Source: Escarpia spicata
Lineage: Eukaryota > Annelida > Polychaeta > Sabellida > Siboglinidae
Assembly: GCA_963995525.1 (NCBI GenBank)
Contig: OZ023210.1
Span: forward strand, 24,836,905 to 24,900,904
Direction: 5' to 3'
Length of the DNA: 64,000 bases
Positions 53,636 to 62,900 of the stretch are shown in pieces. Within the stretch, counting starts at the first letter, position 1, and every line of letters starts with the position of its first letter. Both the position numbers and the translations under genes were made by a program. The notes under the pieces are model-generated. The model saw only the letters and a list, made by a program, of their open reading frames with translations. It did not search any database and was not told the origin of the DNA.

Positions 53636-54954
53636 CAGTTGTCGTAGATGACGTTACGACTCCTGTCGATCTCCAGCACCTTCTCGAATTCGGCGTAGGC
53701 GACGACGTTCACAGTGGTTGCCAGCGCATCGCGGAAATGAACCTCGATGCGCACGTTGCCCTTATGTACCAGATGGAAGCAGCAGTCGTCGCACGCATCG
53801 GGGGTGAGGTCCACGGCGAAGAAGGTGTAGCCGTGTCGAAAGTCGTAGCGAGACCAGCCGTTACCTTCGTCCTGCCACGCCTTACCCGTCGAGGTGAACA
53901 GGTTATGGTAGGACCTAACAAAGAGGTCGTTGTCGAAGTCGGGCTGGAAAGGTTTGGCGGGTATCTGCCGTCCGTCGACGTACACGGCGAAGAAGTTGAT
54001 GTGGTTGTTTTTAGCATGAAAGGGATTTCTGTCGTAACGTCCGTTGTAGGTGTCATTATCAATGTAGCACAGCACGAGACGCTTTGGGAGAACGCCAAGA
54101 AAGAGGTTCTCGTGCGTGTGCGAGCGGGTACCTGGAGGAATGGAGTAGACCTTGCATTCGACGGGTCGCAGCGTATACTTGGCGGTGGCCTTTTCGAGGG
54201 CTTTGATGTGTGCCATCTGCAAGCTCGGGTTCAGGGTGACTTTCCTGACGAACAGTGTAGCGTTGACGAGCTGTATCTTGTAGGCGGGGTTGGCCCCACC
54301 GGCTATGAGTGCGAATGCATCCTTGCTGCGCACCAGCCGTATCTTGACCTCGACGCCGTTGACGAGGAGTTTATCCTGATGGAAGAGGTCGACGTGGAGA
54401 CGACCCATCATGTCGACCACGCGACTCTGGGCGATCATGTTGCGTCTGGCGACGAACCCCGCGTTGGCTGCTGCATCGGCACCGTCAATGACGACGGCGT
54501 CCATACGATTGCCCGTGTCCTTGTACCACATCTGACTCGTCAGATGCGTCTCCTTGGCATCATTGCCGTAACTGAACAGCGTCTCTATGTAGGCACGGTA
54601 CGGGTACGTGTTGGTCGAGGGAGTCACGAGTGTTCCGTTCAGGTAGACGTCGACCTGACTGAACAGAGAATGGAGCCAGTTATTCACGGGAGCAACGGGA
54701 TCGGCAGGATCGAGATCGGTTCCGTCGGCACGCGTCACCTTCGCCTGAACGTGTAGCGTCGTGCTGGCGAGATCCTGGTAATCGTCTCCCGAACCGGGTA
54801 CGATGAATTCGATCGGCCCACCCGAGTCGAGCGAGGACATCGGTTGGTAGTGAACCGTGCGACTGTCGATGATGCTGGTCTGAGTCAGAGGCACGGTGAA
54901 GACATCGAGTTCGCTCTTGAGTCCCTCGCACGATAGTTTATGAACGAACGCCAT
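53635..54954 (-). CDS. Polinton major capsid protein (double jelly-roll)
   Basis: A 439-residue protein from the ATG at 54954; the open frame reaches 54975 but without an ATG. It belongs to the conserved Polinton family usually labelled F54H12.2-like, which published structure-based work assigns to the double jelly-roll major capsid proteins. Landmarks are SIIDSRTVHYQPMSSLDSGG near the N-terminus, NNWLHSLFSQVDVYLNG, HINFFAVYVDGRQIPAKPFQ in the second half and a VEVHFRDAL-like edge strand before the end. The length is normal, with no frame break. The start overlaps the basic protein gene by 17 bases and the stop overlaps the protease ATG. Confidence 0.82.
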   Translation of the reverse strand: MAFVHKLSCEGLKSELDVFTVPLTQTSIIDSRTVHYQPMSSLDSGGPIEFIVPGSGDDYQDLASTTLHVQAKVTRADGTDLDPADPVAPVNNWLHSLFSQVDVYLNGTLVTPSTNTYPYRAYIETLFSYGNDAKETHLTSQMWYKDTGNRMDAVVIDGADAAANAGFVARRNMIAQSRVVDMMGRLHVDLFHQDKLLVNGVEVKIRLVRSKDAFALIAGGANPAYKIQLVNATLFVRKVTLNPSLQMAHIKALEKATAKYTLRPVECKVYSIPPGTRSHTHENLFLGVLPKRLVLCYIDNDTYNGRYDRNPFHAKNNHINFFAVYVDGRQIPAKPFQPDFDNDLFVRSYHNLFTSTGKAWQDEGNGWSRYDFRHGYTFFAVDLTPDACDDCCFHLVHKGNVRIEVHFRDALATTVNVVAYAEFEKVLEIDRSRNVIYDN

Positions 54955-55279
54955 CGTCGAATATATCCGGTTCACGACGTGTCCTCGGTCTCTGCTGCCT
55001 CCTTCGACGTCTCGCGGGTGTACTGACTCGTTTCGCAGCGGGTGTACGTCTTATACGCTTACGCGGCTGCACGCCAGGGGTCAAGAGGTTGCTTATCATT
55101 TCTCTACCTGCAGTGGTGACGCGCCGTTTGGCGGCCGTTCTGATGTTCTGTCCCGACAGGACGTCGTCGGCTATGCGTGCGCCGGTCGACAGAGCTCTCC
55201 TTCCCAACGCCACGGCGCCTCTCTTGACGAGTGGCATCCCGCCACCCGCTTGACGACTGTAGTAGTCGGTGTAATTCAT
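54938..55279 (-). CDS. Polinton basic core-like protein
   Basis: A 113-residue, strongly basic protein opening MNYTDYYSRQAGGG, a beginning I associate with Polinton small proteins lying between the two capsid genes. The middle (ALSTGARIADDVLSGQNIRT) is moderately helical. The C-terminal third is almost all Arg/Lys (RKRIRR, PARRRRRQQRPRTRR) and would bind DNA. The Gly-rich site after residue 10 is a plausible cleavage site for the element's own protease. A role as genome-condensing core protein or capsid-associated maturation protein is inferred from charge and position. Confidence 0.6.
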   Translation of the reverse strand: MNYTDYYSRQAGGGMPLVKRGAVALGRRALSTGARIADDVLSGQNIRTAAKRRVTTAGREMISNLLTPGVQPRKRIRRTPAAKRVSTPARRRRRQQRPRTRREPDIFDDGVRS

Positions 55280-55283
55280 CTCT

Positions 55284-56099
55284 CTAGAACAGTGCCGTCC
55301 GTTGCTGTTGGAAATGAAGTGTCACCGTCACCTTGCCGACCTCGAATGGCACGCGTTGCCCGATGTCGTCTCTTATATCTATCTCGACCGTTCCAAACTC
55401 TTTGCAGAGCACGGGTACGTAGTGAGTCTTATCGAAGGTCTTCGACACGATGTCGCCATGGTGACCACTCACAGGAACGATGCGCAGCAGCGGTACGAGA
55501 CTGTCACCGACAATTCGCGGTTCCACGACATCCGTATAGATGTAGAGCGATCCTCGTTCCATGGTGACCACGGTATCGGCTTCCATGATACATACCTTGA
55601 ACTTGGGAGCCACGGTATCCTTTGGGAGCGCCGTCAGCGTAGAGATGCGAAAGCCGAGAAGGGTGGTCAGCATAGCGGCACGGAAGACGGTATTCGGTGC
55701 CATGTGCACCGTTACCTTACGCGTGATGATGCTGTAGCTCAGTTTCACCCGTCCCTTTCCCACCAGGCGACGTAGAGCGGCGTTAATGACGAGGATCAGT
55801 GACCACGGATCTTTATAGTGTCCGGTCCCGATTCGGGTAACCTTCGTGTGCATGGGCCACGGGTTCCCCTCCTCCTCCGCGTCTTCGTCTATCGGTAGCG
55901 TTACAGCGAACCCCGCGTCGTCGCCTACGACGTTGTACCAACTGTGCGGGTACTGTACCTCCACCAGTCCGCACTCCCATTGTCCCCGTAGTAGGACACG
56001 TTTCGGTAGCGTCGTGACGTAGTGGGTCAGCGTGTTGTCGGGGTGCGTGTCCATGGAAGCATTGCTGGGCAACGTGAGATAGAAATCACTCGTCGCCAT
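55284..56099 (-). CDS. Polinton minor capsid (penton-like) protein
   Basis: A 271-residue protein starting MATSDFYLTLPSNASMDTHP. The conserved phrase FxLTLPSNASMDxxPxNTxxxY and the early GQWECGLVEVQYPHSWYN mark the Polinton minor capsid family, whose fold is a single jelly roll comparable to virus penton proteins. No break or odd residue was noticed. It overlaps the upstream small membrane protein gene by 14 bases and leaves 4 bases to the basic protein gene. Confidence 0.8.
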   Translation of the reverse strand: MATSDFYLTLPSNASMDTHPDNTLTHYVTTLPKRVLLRGQWECGLVEVQYPHSWYNVVGDDAGFAVTLPIDEDAEEEGNPWPMHTKVTRIGTGHYKDPWSLILVINAALRRLVGKGRVKLSYSIITRKVTVHMAPNTVFRAAMLTTLLGFRISTLTALPKDTVAPKFKVCIMEADTVVTMERGSLYIYTDVVEPRIVGDSLVPLLRIVPVSGHHGDIVSKTFDKTHYVPVLCKEFGTVEIDIRDDIGQRVPFEVGKVTVTLHFQQQRTALF

Positions 56100-56385
56100 G
56101 TTGTTTCAACGTCGGACTGGGTAGCAGGTAACCCAACGAACTACTCAACAGGGCCGTCCAAAGAGTCGGATTGACGTGGTGGCCGAACGTCAGGTTGTAG
56201 ATGCTGACCAAGATGACCGTGTACAAGACGACGACTTGACACAGAAAGACTATCTCCTCTTTGGGACATGCGGTGCCAAATATATGCCACGGAGTCCTCT
56301 CTTTCTTTATTGGTGGAGTGGCGTCGATGTCGTCTTCTTCTTCTTCGTCACTAACGGTAATCCGTGATGTCGTCTCGTCTGCCAT
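56086..56385 (-). CDS. Polinton small membrane protein, two helices
   Basis: 99 residues. The N-terminus is acidic (SDEEEEDDIDATPP), then come a hydrophobic helix (IVFLCQVVVLYTVILVSIYN), a short turn, and a second segment (LWTALLSSSLGYLLPSP). This arrangement next to the minor capsid gene is common in Polintons and could place the protein in a membrane or inside the capsid shell. The role is unknown. Confidence 0.65.
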   Translation of the reverse strand: MADETTSRITVSDEEEEDDIDATPPIKKERTPWHIFGTACPKEEIVFLCQVVVLYTVILVSIYNLTFGHHVNPTLWTALLSSSLGYLLPSPTLKQHGDE

Positions 56386-56425
56386 GCGTGGACGACTGAT
56401 ATCGCGACGGGCGCGTGACTAGTCT

Positions 56426-57489
56426 TTATAAGCCGATGAGGGCCTTGGCATCGATCCAGCTGTTGAATTTCGAAGGGTATCCGAACCATTTCACCAACAC
56501 CTCCCGTCGCCTGCCTACCTTGCGGCGTTGTACTATCGATTCCAGGCGGTACAGTTTATCAGCCGGAACCGTCACCTTCTGCAACTCCGGCTCGTAGAAG
56601 GTACCGTCCAGTATCTCTCCGAGATCGTCCGCTAGAACATAGACGGGTGGATCAGACGGATGCACCTCGCGTATCGTGAATAGTTCCTCTGTCCAATTCA
56701 CCGTGTAGCCTTTTTCGAATCGTCTCTTGACCTTGCTGCTACGCACGCGATCCACCACGTGGTACTTGGGTACGCCCTTACCGTGATGACCACCGTACAG
56801 ACGCTGCCACACCTCTTCCTGATTAGTCGCATCCACCTGCGACGGTGGCATCCCGATACTGCGATGGGGCGTGTCGTTGTACGTGCGCACCAGATCCGGA
56901 AGAATATCGATGTATCGCCACGATTCTTTGTGTGTCAGATATCGCCACAGCCGCGTCATTAGCGTGCGATTGAAGCGTTCCACGATCTCGCCTTGATCTC
57001 CTCGTTAGAGGTGGAGAAGTGCTGGATGCCGTACCGGTCCAATACACCTCGAACGCTACGGTTATAGAATTCCAGACCTCTATCGGTCTGCAAAAACAAC
57101 GGCTGTACGTCGGTGAAGAGTCCGTTCAGCGCCTTCGACACAGACGTCGCCGACTTGTTCTTCAGCGGAACGCATCGGGCGACTTTCGAGAAGACGTCGA
57201 TCACCGTGAGGAGGAACGTCGTACCGTCGTTTTCTTTTTTCAGACTGGTCACGTCGACGAGATCGGCTTGCCACTGTTGATCCCGTCCTCCGACGACTGT
57301 GCGTCGTCGCTTGAAACGAACTCTGACCGGTTTGTGTAGGGTATAGGCGTTCTGTTCCGATAGCCATTGTTCGACCATCTTTCTCGGTACGCGTGGTACG
57401 TCTCGACGCAAAGACGCGATTCCCCCGTAACTTCCCACCTTGACGGGGTCGAAGTAGACGTCCTCCAGCTGTTTTCGGCGTCGCACCAT
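56426..57489 (-). pseudogene. Polinton retroviral-type integrase with chromodomain (one frameshift)
   Basis: DDE integrase that inserts the element. From the ATG at 57489 the first frame covers the N-terminal region and two of the three catalytic residues (Asp in QADLVDV, Asp in LQTDRGLEFYN) and runs to 56959. Near 56992 a single base is missing, so the third catalytic residue (Glu, before RFNRTLMTRLWRYL) and the rest lie in the next frame. The C-terminus has an SH3-like segment (KGYTVNWTEELFTI) and a chromodomain ending VLVKWFGYPSKFNSWIDA. Apart from the break the protein is normal, about 350 codons. A sequencing error cannot be excluded. Confidence 0.85.
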
Positions 57490-57795
57490 GATCGTATAAT
57501 ATAATCACCGATAATACTGCACGCGACGGGAAGTACGGCGTACGCGACACCGGTATACAGACGACGTAGACTATCCTGTGAATCGCACATTATGTCGGCG
57601 AATCGAGACGGTGCGCCTCTTTTATCTGAGATGCTCCCATCCCTTACTAGTCGAGGCCGGTGGCGTAGGTAGAGTGGACGGGCTCATTCGTCTCCGTGTG
57701 AGGGGTGTCCACTGCAGCGATCGACGCACTCTACCGAGTGATCGTGTGGCCCCTGCCGCTACGGTACTCCTCCTTTATTCCTGTTGAATGGCCAG
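57490..57795. other. Polinton intergenic spacer
   Basis: About 300 bases between the integrase start and the stop of the repeat-containing protein. A TATATTATACG-like AT patch near 57490-57505 could promote the integrase on the minus strand. No coding frame is supported. Confidence 0.3.
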
Positions 57796-58584
57796 TCACC
57801 TGACATCGTTACCCACCAACTCCATGGGTAGGTTCATGGTGCCGAGTTGACGCGCAAACACCTGCCACCCCGTTGGACTGGCAACGGTCTTGCGCTGACG
57901 CAACAGATCGTTCACGAGGTCCACCACGTTACTTCCGGGTACCGCTACGCCTTTGTGTATGAGCTCTCCACGTGCACTCCACACGACGTCTCGTTTCAGA
58001 CGTTCCATCAGTAGTCTAGCTTTGGTTCGCAGTGCCTTGGGAACACTGTCGACGACGTCCGCTTCCATACCTGCCACCACCGCCGCTTCCATACCTGCCG
58101 CCCCCGCCTCTGGCGGGGTCGGGTCCGCCGCCGCCGCCACCGCCGCCTCCCCCGCCGCCTCCCCCGCCGCCTCCCCCGCCGCCTCCCCCGCCGCCTCCCC
58201 CGCCGCCTCCCCCGCCGCCTCCCCCGCCGCCTCCCCCGCCGCCTCCCCCGCCGCCTCCCCCGCCGCCTCCCCCGCCGCCTCCCCCGCCGCCTCCCCCGCC
58301 GCCTCCCCCGCCGCCTCCCCCGCCACCGGGGACGTGTCCTTGTTGACCGTCATCACGCGTACCGGTTCGCGCACGCGTCGATCAGCCAACGCGTTGTGGC
58401 GTTGCAACACTTGATTATACATGACGACCTTGTCACCGTCGGCGAGATCTTGTCTGTCGAGTATGACTTTCATCTCGTCGTCGAGCACCTGTACTTTGTG
58501 TCCTAGGGTATCCGTCGGTGCCGGTGCGCGTAGACTATCCAACAGTCGTGGATCTACCAAAGCCATCTTCCGTGTGTGTTCCAT
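57796..58584 (-). CDS. Conserved Polinton protein with an internal 12-bp repeat
   Basis: 262 residues. The N-terminal part (LDDEMKVILDRQDLADGDKV, VMYNQVLQRHNAL) and the C-terminal part (ALRTKARLLMERL, ELIHKGVAVPGSNVVDLVND, PTGWQVFARQLG) are the two conserved blocks of a protein family I know only from Polinton-type gene clusters; its function is unknown. They are linked by about 15 tandem copies of Gly-Glu-Ala-Ala, encoded by a 12-base repeat that preserves frame. The linker is predicted helical or disordered. The other strand of the repeat gives a spurious poly-Pro/poly-Ala frame. Its ATG is 3 bases from the stop of the upstream gene. Confidence 0.75.
   Translation of the reverse strand: MEHTRKMALVDPRLLDSLRAPAPTDTLGHKVQVLDDEMKVILDRQDLADGDKVVMYNQVLQRHNALADRRVREPVRVMTVNKDTSPVAGEAAGEAAGEAAGEAAGEAAGEAAGEAAGEAAGEAAGEAAGEAAGEAAGEAAGEAAGEAAVAAAADPTPPEAGAAGMEAAVVAGMEADVVDSVPKALRTKARLLMERLKRDVVWSARGELIHKGVAVPGSNVVDLVNDLLRQRKTVASPTGWQVFARQLGTMNLPMELVGNDVR
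58148..58324. repeat. 12-bp tandem repeat (CCCCCGCCGCCT), about 15 copies
   Basis: Nearly perfect 12-base units, in frame with the minus-strand gene, encode Gly-Glu-Ala-Ala. Perfection over 177 bases suggests recent expansion, and copy number may vary among Polinton copies. Confidence 0.95.
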
Positions 58585-58587
58585 CGT

Positions 58588-58959
58588 CTACTTGAGTAGC
58601 ACCTGTTTTAGCAAGGGTAGAAAGACGGCACCGGCCAAAGGTGCCAGCAGCGCCGACAGGAAACCACCGGTCTGTCCCCTGCCGCCCTGGTTGTTACCGC
58701 GTAGCAAGATGCGACGTCTCCTCGCTGCCGGCGCGTCTTTCTTTGCCAAAGCGCGTAGGTTTGTTTTGTACACACTCAGAGCGCGTCTCTGTGCGTCGGT
58801 CAAGGGCACGTTCTTCTTCAATATGTTGTAGGCACACTCGGCTAGTGCACACAACAGATCGGCGTCGGCGTTTCTGATGATGGCTCCTCTCAATTTCGTG
58901 CTCTTGTACCTGTTCAGCGTCTGTATGCAGAGGAGGTGTTTCTTCACGAGTTCGGACAT
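58588..58959 (-). CDS. Conserved Polinton protein with hydrophobic C-terminus
   Basis: 123 residues. A helical N-terminal half (HLLCIQTLNRYKSTKLRGAI, LCALAECAYNILKKNVPLTD) is followed by a basic stretch (AKKDAPAARRRRIL), a Gly-rich motif (GRGQTGGF) and a hydrophobic tail (FLSALLAPLAGAVFLPLL). The family recurs beside the ATPase in Polintons. The Gly-Gly before the tail is a plausible protease cleavage site, which would release an amphipathic, membrane-active peptide, by analogy with small capsid proteins of adenoviruses. That role is inference. It overlaps the full-length ATPase frame, but not the shorter frame-shifted end. Confidence 0.65.
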   Translation of the reverse strand: MSELVKKHLLCIQTLNRYKSTKLRGAIIRNADADLLCALAECAYNILKKNVPLTDAQRRALSVYKTNLRALAKKDAPAARRRRILLRGNNQGGRGQTGGFLSALLAPLAGAVFLPLLKQVLLK

Positions 58960-59633
58960 GCTGTTGTCTTCACGACCATACTGCGACTGAAGGATCGAGA
59001 CGTGCGTGCGGACGTCTTATACTTTGGGTTGGTACACGTACTGGACACCGTCGTCCGGAAGGACGCCCGTGCGCAGACGCATGTCGTCGGGGTGTCCTGT
59101 TTCAGATCGACGAGGAGATAACCGTACGGAGGTGTAGTGGCGTCTCGGAACGCTTCCTGTACATACTTCAGGCGTCCCGGATACATCTGTCGCGCCAAGT
59201 GACCGATCTGTGACGCGTCGCGAGGATTCTTGAAGACTACCATGTAGTGTGTATTCAGACTGATCGTGCGACTCTCCTTGTTCTTCGGAAACAGGTTCTG
59301 CACGAGATACAGTACGGACGTGTTCTGGTGATGACTCTTTTTCGTGAACAAGGTCGTGACCCGTTCGTCTGTTTCCGCCATCAGATCGTCGATGACCACG
59401 AGGTTACGCGTCGATGCATCGAACGCACCGCTCGGCAAGCCTTCCTCGAAGCGTACCAGGTCGTTGTCGACGTAGGTACTCTGCCATACACCGTAACACC
59501 ACGTTATCTTCTCTGGAGGCGGATCGATAATCGTCGCGGCGTGACGTAGCAGACGCATCACGAACGTACTCTTACCGCATCCCGTCGGACCCGCGATGAT
59601 ACAGGTGAAGGGGTGTTTCCATCGCGTGTCCAT
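58944..59633 (-). pseudogene. Polinton packaging ATPase (FtsK/A32-type), C-terminal frameshift
   Basis: Genome-packaging NTPase. Walker A is GPTGCGKS (residues about 15-22), Walker B is NLVVIDDL, and a downstream sensor-like FKNPRDASQI is intact. Up to DLKQDTP the protein looks normal. Then one base appears missing near 59087: the continuing frame gives an Arg/Ser/Thr-rich tail running to 58944, while another frame gives a short, family-like C-terminus ending at a TAA at 59017-59019. The catalytic part is unaffected, so activity could persist. The start ATG directly follows the stop of the 55-residue membrane protein (TAGATG). Confidence 0.87.
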
Positions 59634-59801
59634 CTAGTAGTCGTTCGACAATGTTACGTTGTCCGCTGTGGTGTTAGATACGACGACACCTCCGCCACAC
59701 CAACGAAGGAAGGGATCACGGAACAAGACGTACAAGACGTACAGGTACAGACCGAGTATTCCCACTAGTGCTACAGCTACGACCGTTCCCGTCCGTGACA
59801 T
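59634..59801 (-). CDS. Small Polinton membrane protein (55 residues)
   Basis: The minus strand reads MSRTGTVVAVALVGILGLYL, continues hydrophobic to VLYVLF, then RDPFLRWCGGG and a polar tail with two N-glycosylation-like sequons (SNTTA, DNVTL). One transmembrane helix with a short tail is predicted. The stop codon touches the ATG of the ATPase with no gap, which suggests the two are translated from one message. Too short for typical ORF cut-offs. Function unknown. Confidence 0.55.
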   Translation of the reverse strand: MSRTGTVVAVALVGILGLYLYVLYVLFRDPFLRWCGGGVVVSNTTADNVTLSNDY

Positions 59802-59953
59802 GTTGCGCTATGACTATCGACTGCGTGGTATCTGACTAAATAGTGTTATTTTTTTCGTGTCTCCCGCCTACTAACCGCGTGACAGCTAGAGGCGCCTATA
59901 ACCCCAACTGACGTAGGGGCGCATTTCCTCATCGTGTCAGCAGTGGTTCGGTG

Positions 59954-62900
59954 TTACACGTCCACCGGACCCGTGGTGATTCCGTCCTCGTTGACCATGC
60001 GGTTGGCATAGAAGTAGGTCAACGCCGCGCGTTCCTGGGTGTACGTCAGCACGGACGAGTGATTGACCCGGAACCCACGGTTCACTCCGCTTCCACTACG
60101 ACGACTGGTCAGCACGTCCAGGAACGCCTGCTTTTCGATGGTGTTGAGTCGTTTGTTCAGTCCTTTGGTGGTGTATTTATCGACCGTACCCGAACAATAG
60201 TAGGTCTTGCTGCACAGTCCCAGGAAACACTCGCCGGACCATTCGACCTTGAAGAGACCCGGTGTTCTCTTGTCGTACGCTTTACGCGCCTTGCAACACG
60301 TCTCGGTGCCGTTCCACGGACGTCCGGCTAGTCGACAGCGTATGTAGTCGTTCCGATGATCGTCGCAACATTCGGACGGTAGCCATTCGGAGCGGTGACG
60401 ATAGTAGTGGTCACGTAGTGCCGGGGTCACGAGGTCGTCGACGGACTCTCCGGCCAGAGCCAAATAGGCGCTATCCGTATCGGTTTCGCAGTACTCGAAC
60501 AGCGGACGATCCACGTACCTGACCATAAAGTCGTAGTAGAACTCCAACATGCGTAGTTTGGCCCACTGCAACACGAAGAATCCCACGTGCGTAGGCAGAG
60601 TGTATTTGACGGTGCGCTTGTGCATTTCGATCTCGTACGCATCGGTGGTGACGACGTCGAGTTGACGGAAGCGACGATTGTTGATCACGGACGATGCGCT
60701 CTTCTCCTTGCAGTAGGTGACTTCGCGGTGCTTATCGACGTTGGTGATAAATTTCCCATACGAAGAATTACCCATAAGTTTGTTGGTATCCGCGATCATA
60801 GCCTTGTCGGGATGGGCGTCTCCTTCGCGACGTGCGGTGGACACCGCCTCGCCGAATCGTCGGAAGCAGGCGACCGGTGTGTACTCGATGACCTGGTAGA
60901 CGTGCGTCACCTCGAGTCCGTGCGCGAGGTACCATCGCAAGAGTGGTGTGGCGAGCAATATCTTATCCCCACGATAACTCCCGACGAGCATGCGACGCGG
61001 AGTCGCCATGATGTCGTGTTCTTCAGCGTAGCGACGCATGAACGGTCCGAGGTCGTCGCGGGTCAGGTGAATGTTCTTGAAGATGGGCTGCATCTCGGCA
61101 AAGTGCGCGCGCAGTACCTCCGGTACACATATGTCGCACTGAATCATACCGAACACGCTACCGTTGCGCACTCCTGTCAGGATCTGTTGTGTTGTCATTT
61201 TCCAGCGCACGTGTCGACGACGTTGTCGAACGTCCAGAAACTGTTTCACGCACGGATCGCGTCTCTCGACCTTCCACTCGCATTCCCACATCTCGACGAC
61301 ACTCACAAAGTGTCGAAGATAGGTCGTGTTCTTTCGCGTTTCGGCGAGCAGTTGCGTCATGGGTTTCCCGTTGATCTCGTTGACCTCACGACCGGTACAC
61401 GGACAACCGTGATAGTAGCACCCGTGAAATTGATAGGCCGTCTTCGTTTCACTGCACCAACCGTCCACCGATAGTTTACCGATGCGTTTCTCTCGACCGT
61501 TGTTCTGGTGACGTATGGCGAGTCCCGTGCTTTCGGACTCCCACGTCAGCCATTCGGCAGCCATCTGACCTGTGGGCTGTGCCGCTTCGGGTCGGAACTC
61601 CTTCTCTTCCCGTCGTCGCGTGTACCACCCCGTTGGCATCTCTTGCGATATCGACCACAGATACAATGCATTCGCATCATAGCCAACGATGGACTGACAC
61701 GTTCGAGCCGCATCACCGTAGTCGTTACGACGTATCTTCGTGACCCCCTTCTCGTGGTGTCTGGTGAAGATGAGTGACGGTCCTCCGACGATGTTCTCTC
61801 TGACGAGCTGGTGGACGTCCTTGTTCGTCTCGTTGAAGAGCGTAAAGAACGTCCTCTTCGGCACGTAGGTGAACAGATAGGACAAGGTCAAACCAGGTAT
61901 ACTGATTCCTTGTTTGAACATGTCGATACCGCGGTGTCGGTAGAAGTCGAACTGTTTGGCGATGGCTTCCAAGAACGGCACGACGTCCCTGTTGTTATAC
62001 CAGACGAGAAAGTCTCGTAGAGTCTCCATGTCGTTGTCTCGCCACACCTCCCGACATCGCGTGTAGTCGTCGTCGGATATACCTTCGTTCTTCAGTCGAC
62101 TGAAGAAGGCCTCTTTGGGAGGTAGAGCGGTGTCGTCGAGTCTCTCCAAACTGTCCATGTATTCGTACGGGAAGTGACCTTTCGTAACCTTGCAACCGTA
62201 CGCTTTCAGGTACTTGTCGTACGAGAATCCCGGGGCGATATAATGAGTCATGTCGAGGAATTTGAGGTCGTCCGTCGTTAGACACATAAACGTGTTGCCG
62301 CGTTTGATCACGTGAAACGTCCCTGCATCCTTCCTCTCTTCTTCTTCCTCCTCCTCCTCCTCTCCGTCCTCTGTTGGTGTCTTTTCAGACAGGAAGTAGG
62401 GTACCAGGAACTGTTTGACGACGTTCAGATCGTACCTGCTCGAGTTGAAGCCGATGACGGGCAACTGATGAAGCCAACCGTACAATTGACCCATGAGAGT
62501 TTTGTAGGGATTGGTCGGTTTTCGCCGTGACTCGTTGTCGTCTCCTTCTGCGGCGGATGCCTGCTGTTCGTCCCACGTCGTGATAGCCTCCCCGATTTCG
62601 GGTAGTGTGCCCTCGTAACTGTCTACGATGGCGTCGTAGGCTGCTTCGCTCATCGTCTGAAGGATACCCATCATGTCGGCTACCAACTTGTTGCTGTCAC
62701 CGTCCGTGATCAGACATTGTACCTGTTCGAATCCGGGTACGTTACTCGCCAGGGACACGCTCAACGGTACGTGACGAGCCACCCAGTGGACTTTGGTGCT
62801 GTCCGACGGAAGCTGTGACGTATCGAACCAGGACTCGAAGTCGAAGGTGGCACGATACGGATAGTAGCGCAAACACTCGGTAACGTGAATGTTTTCGTCG

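Noticed and set aside
53737..54756. 339-codon plus-strand frame
   Set aside because: Antisense shadow of the major capsid gene, caused by its GC-rich codon use.
58032..58346. Poly-proline frame on the plus strand
   Set aside because: Other-strand reading of the 12-bp repeat in the conserved Polinton protein.
60587..61474. 295-codon plus-strand frame
   Set aside because: Antisense of the DNA polymerase gene; no domain is recognised.
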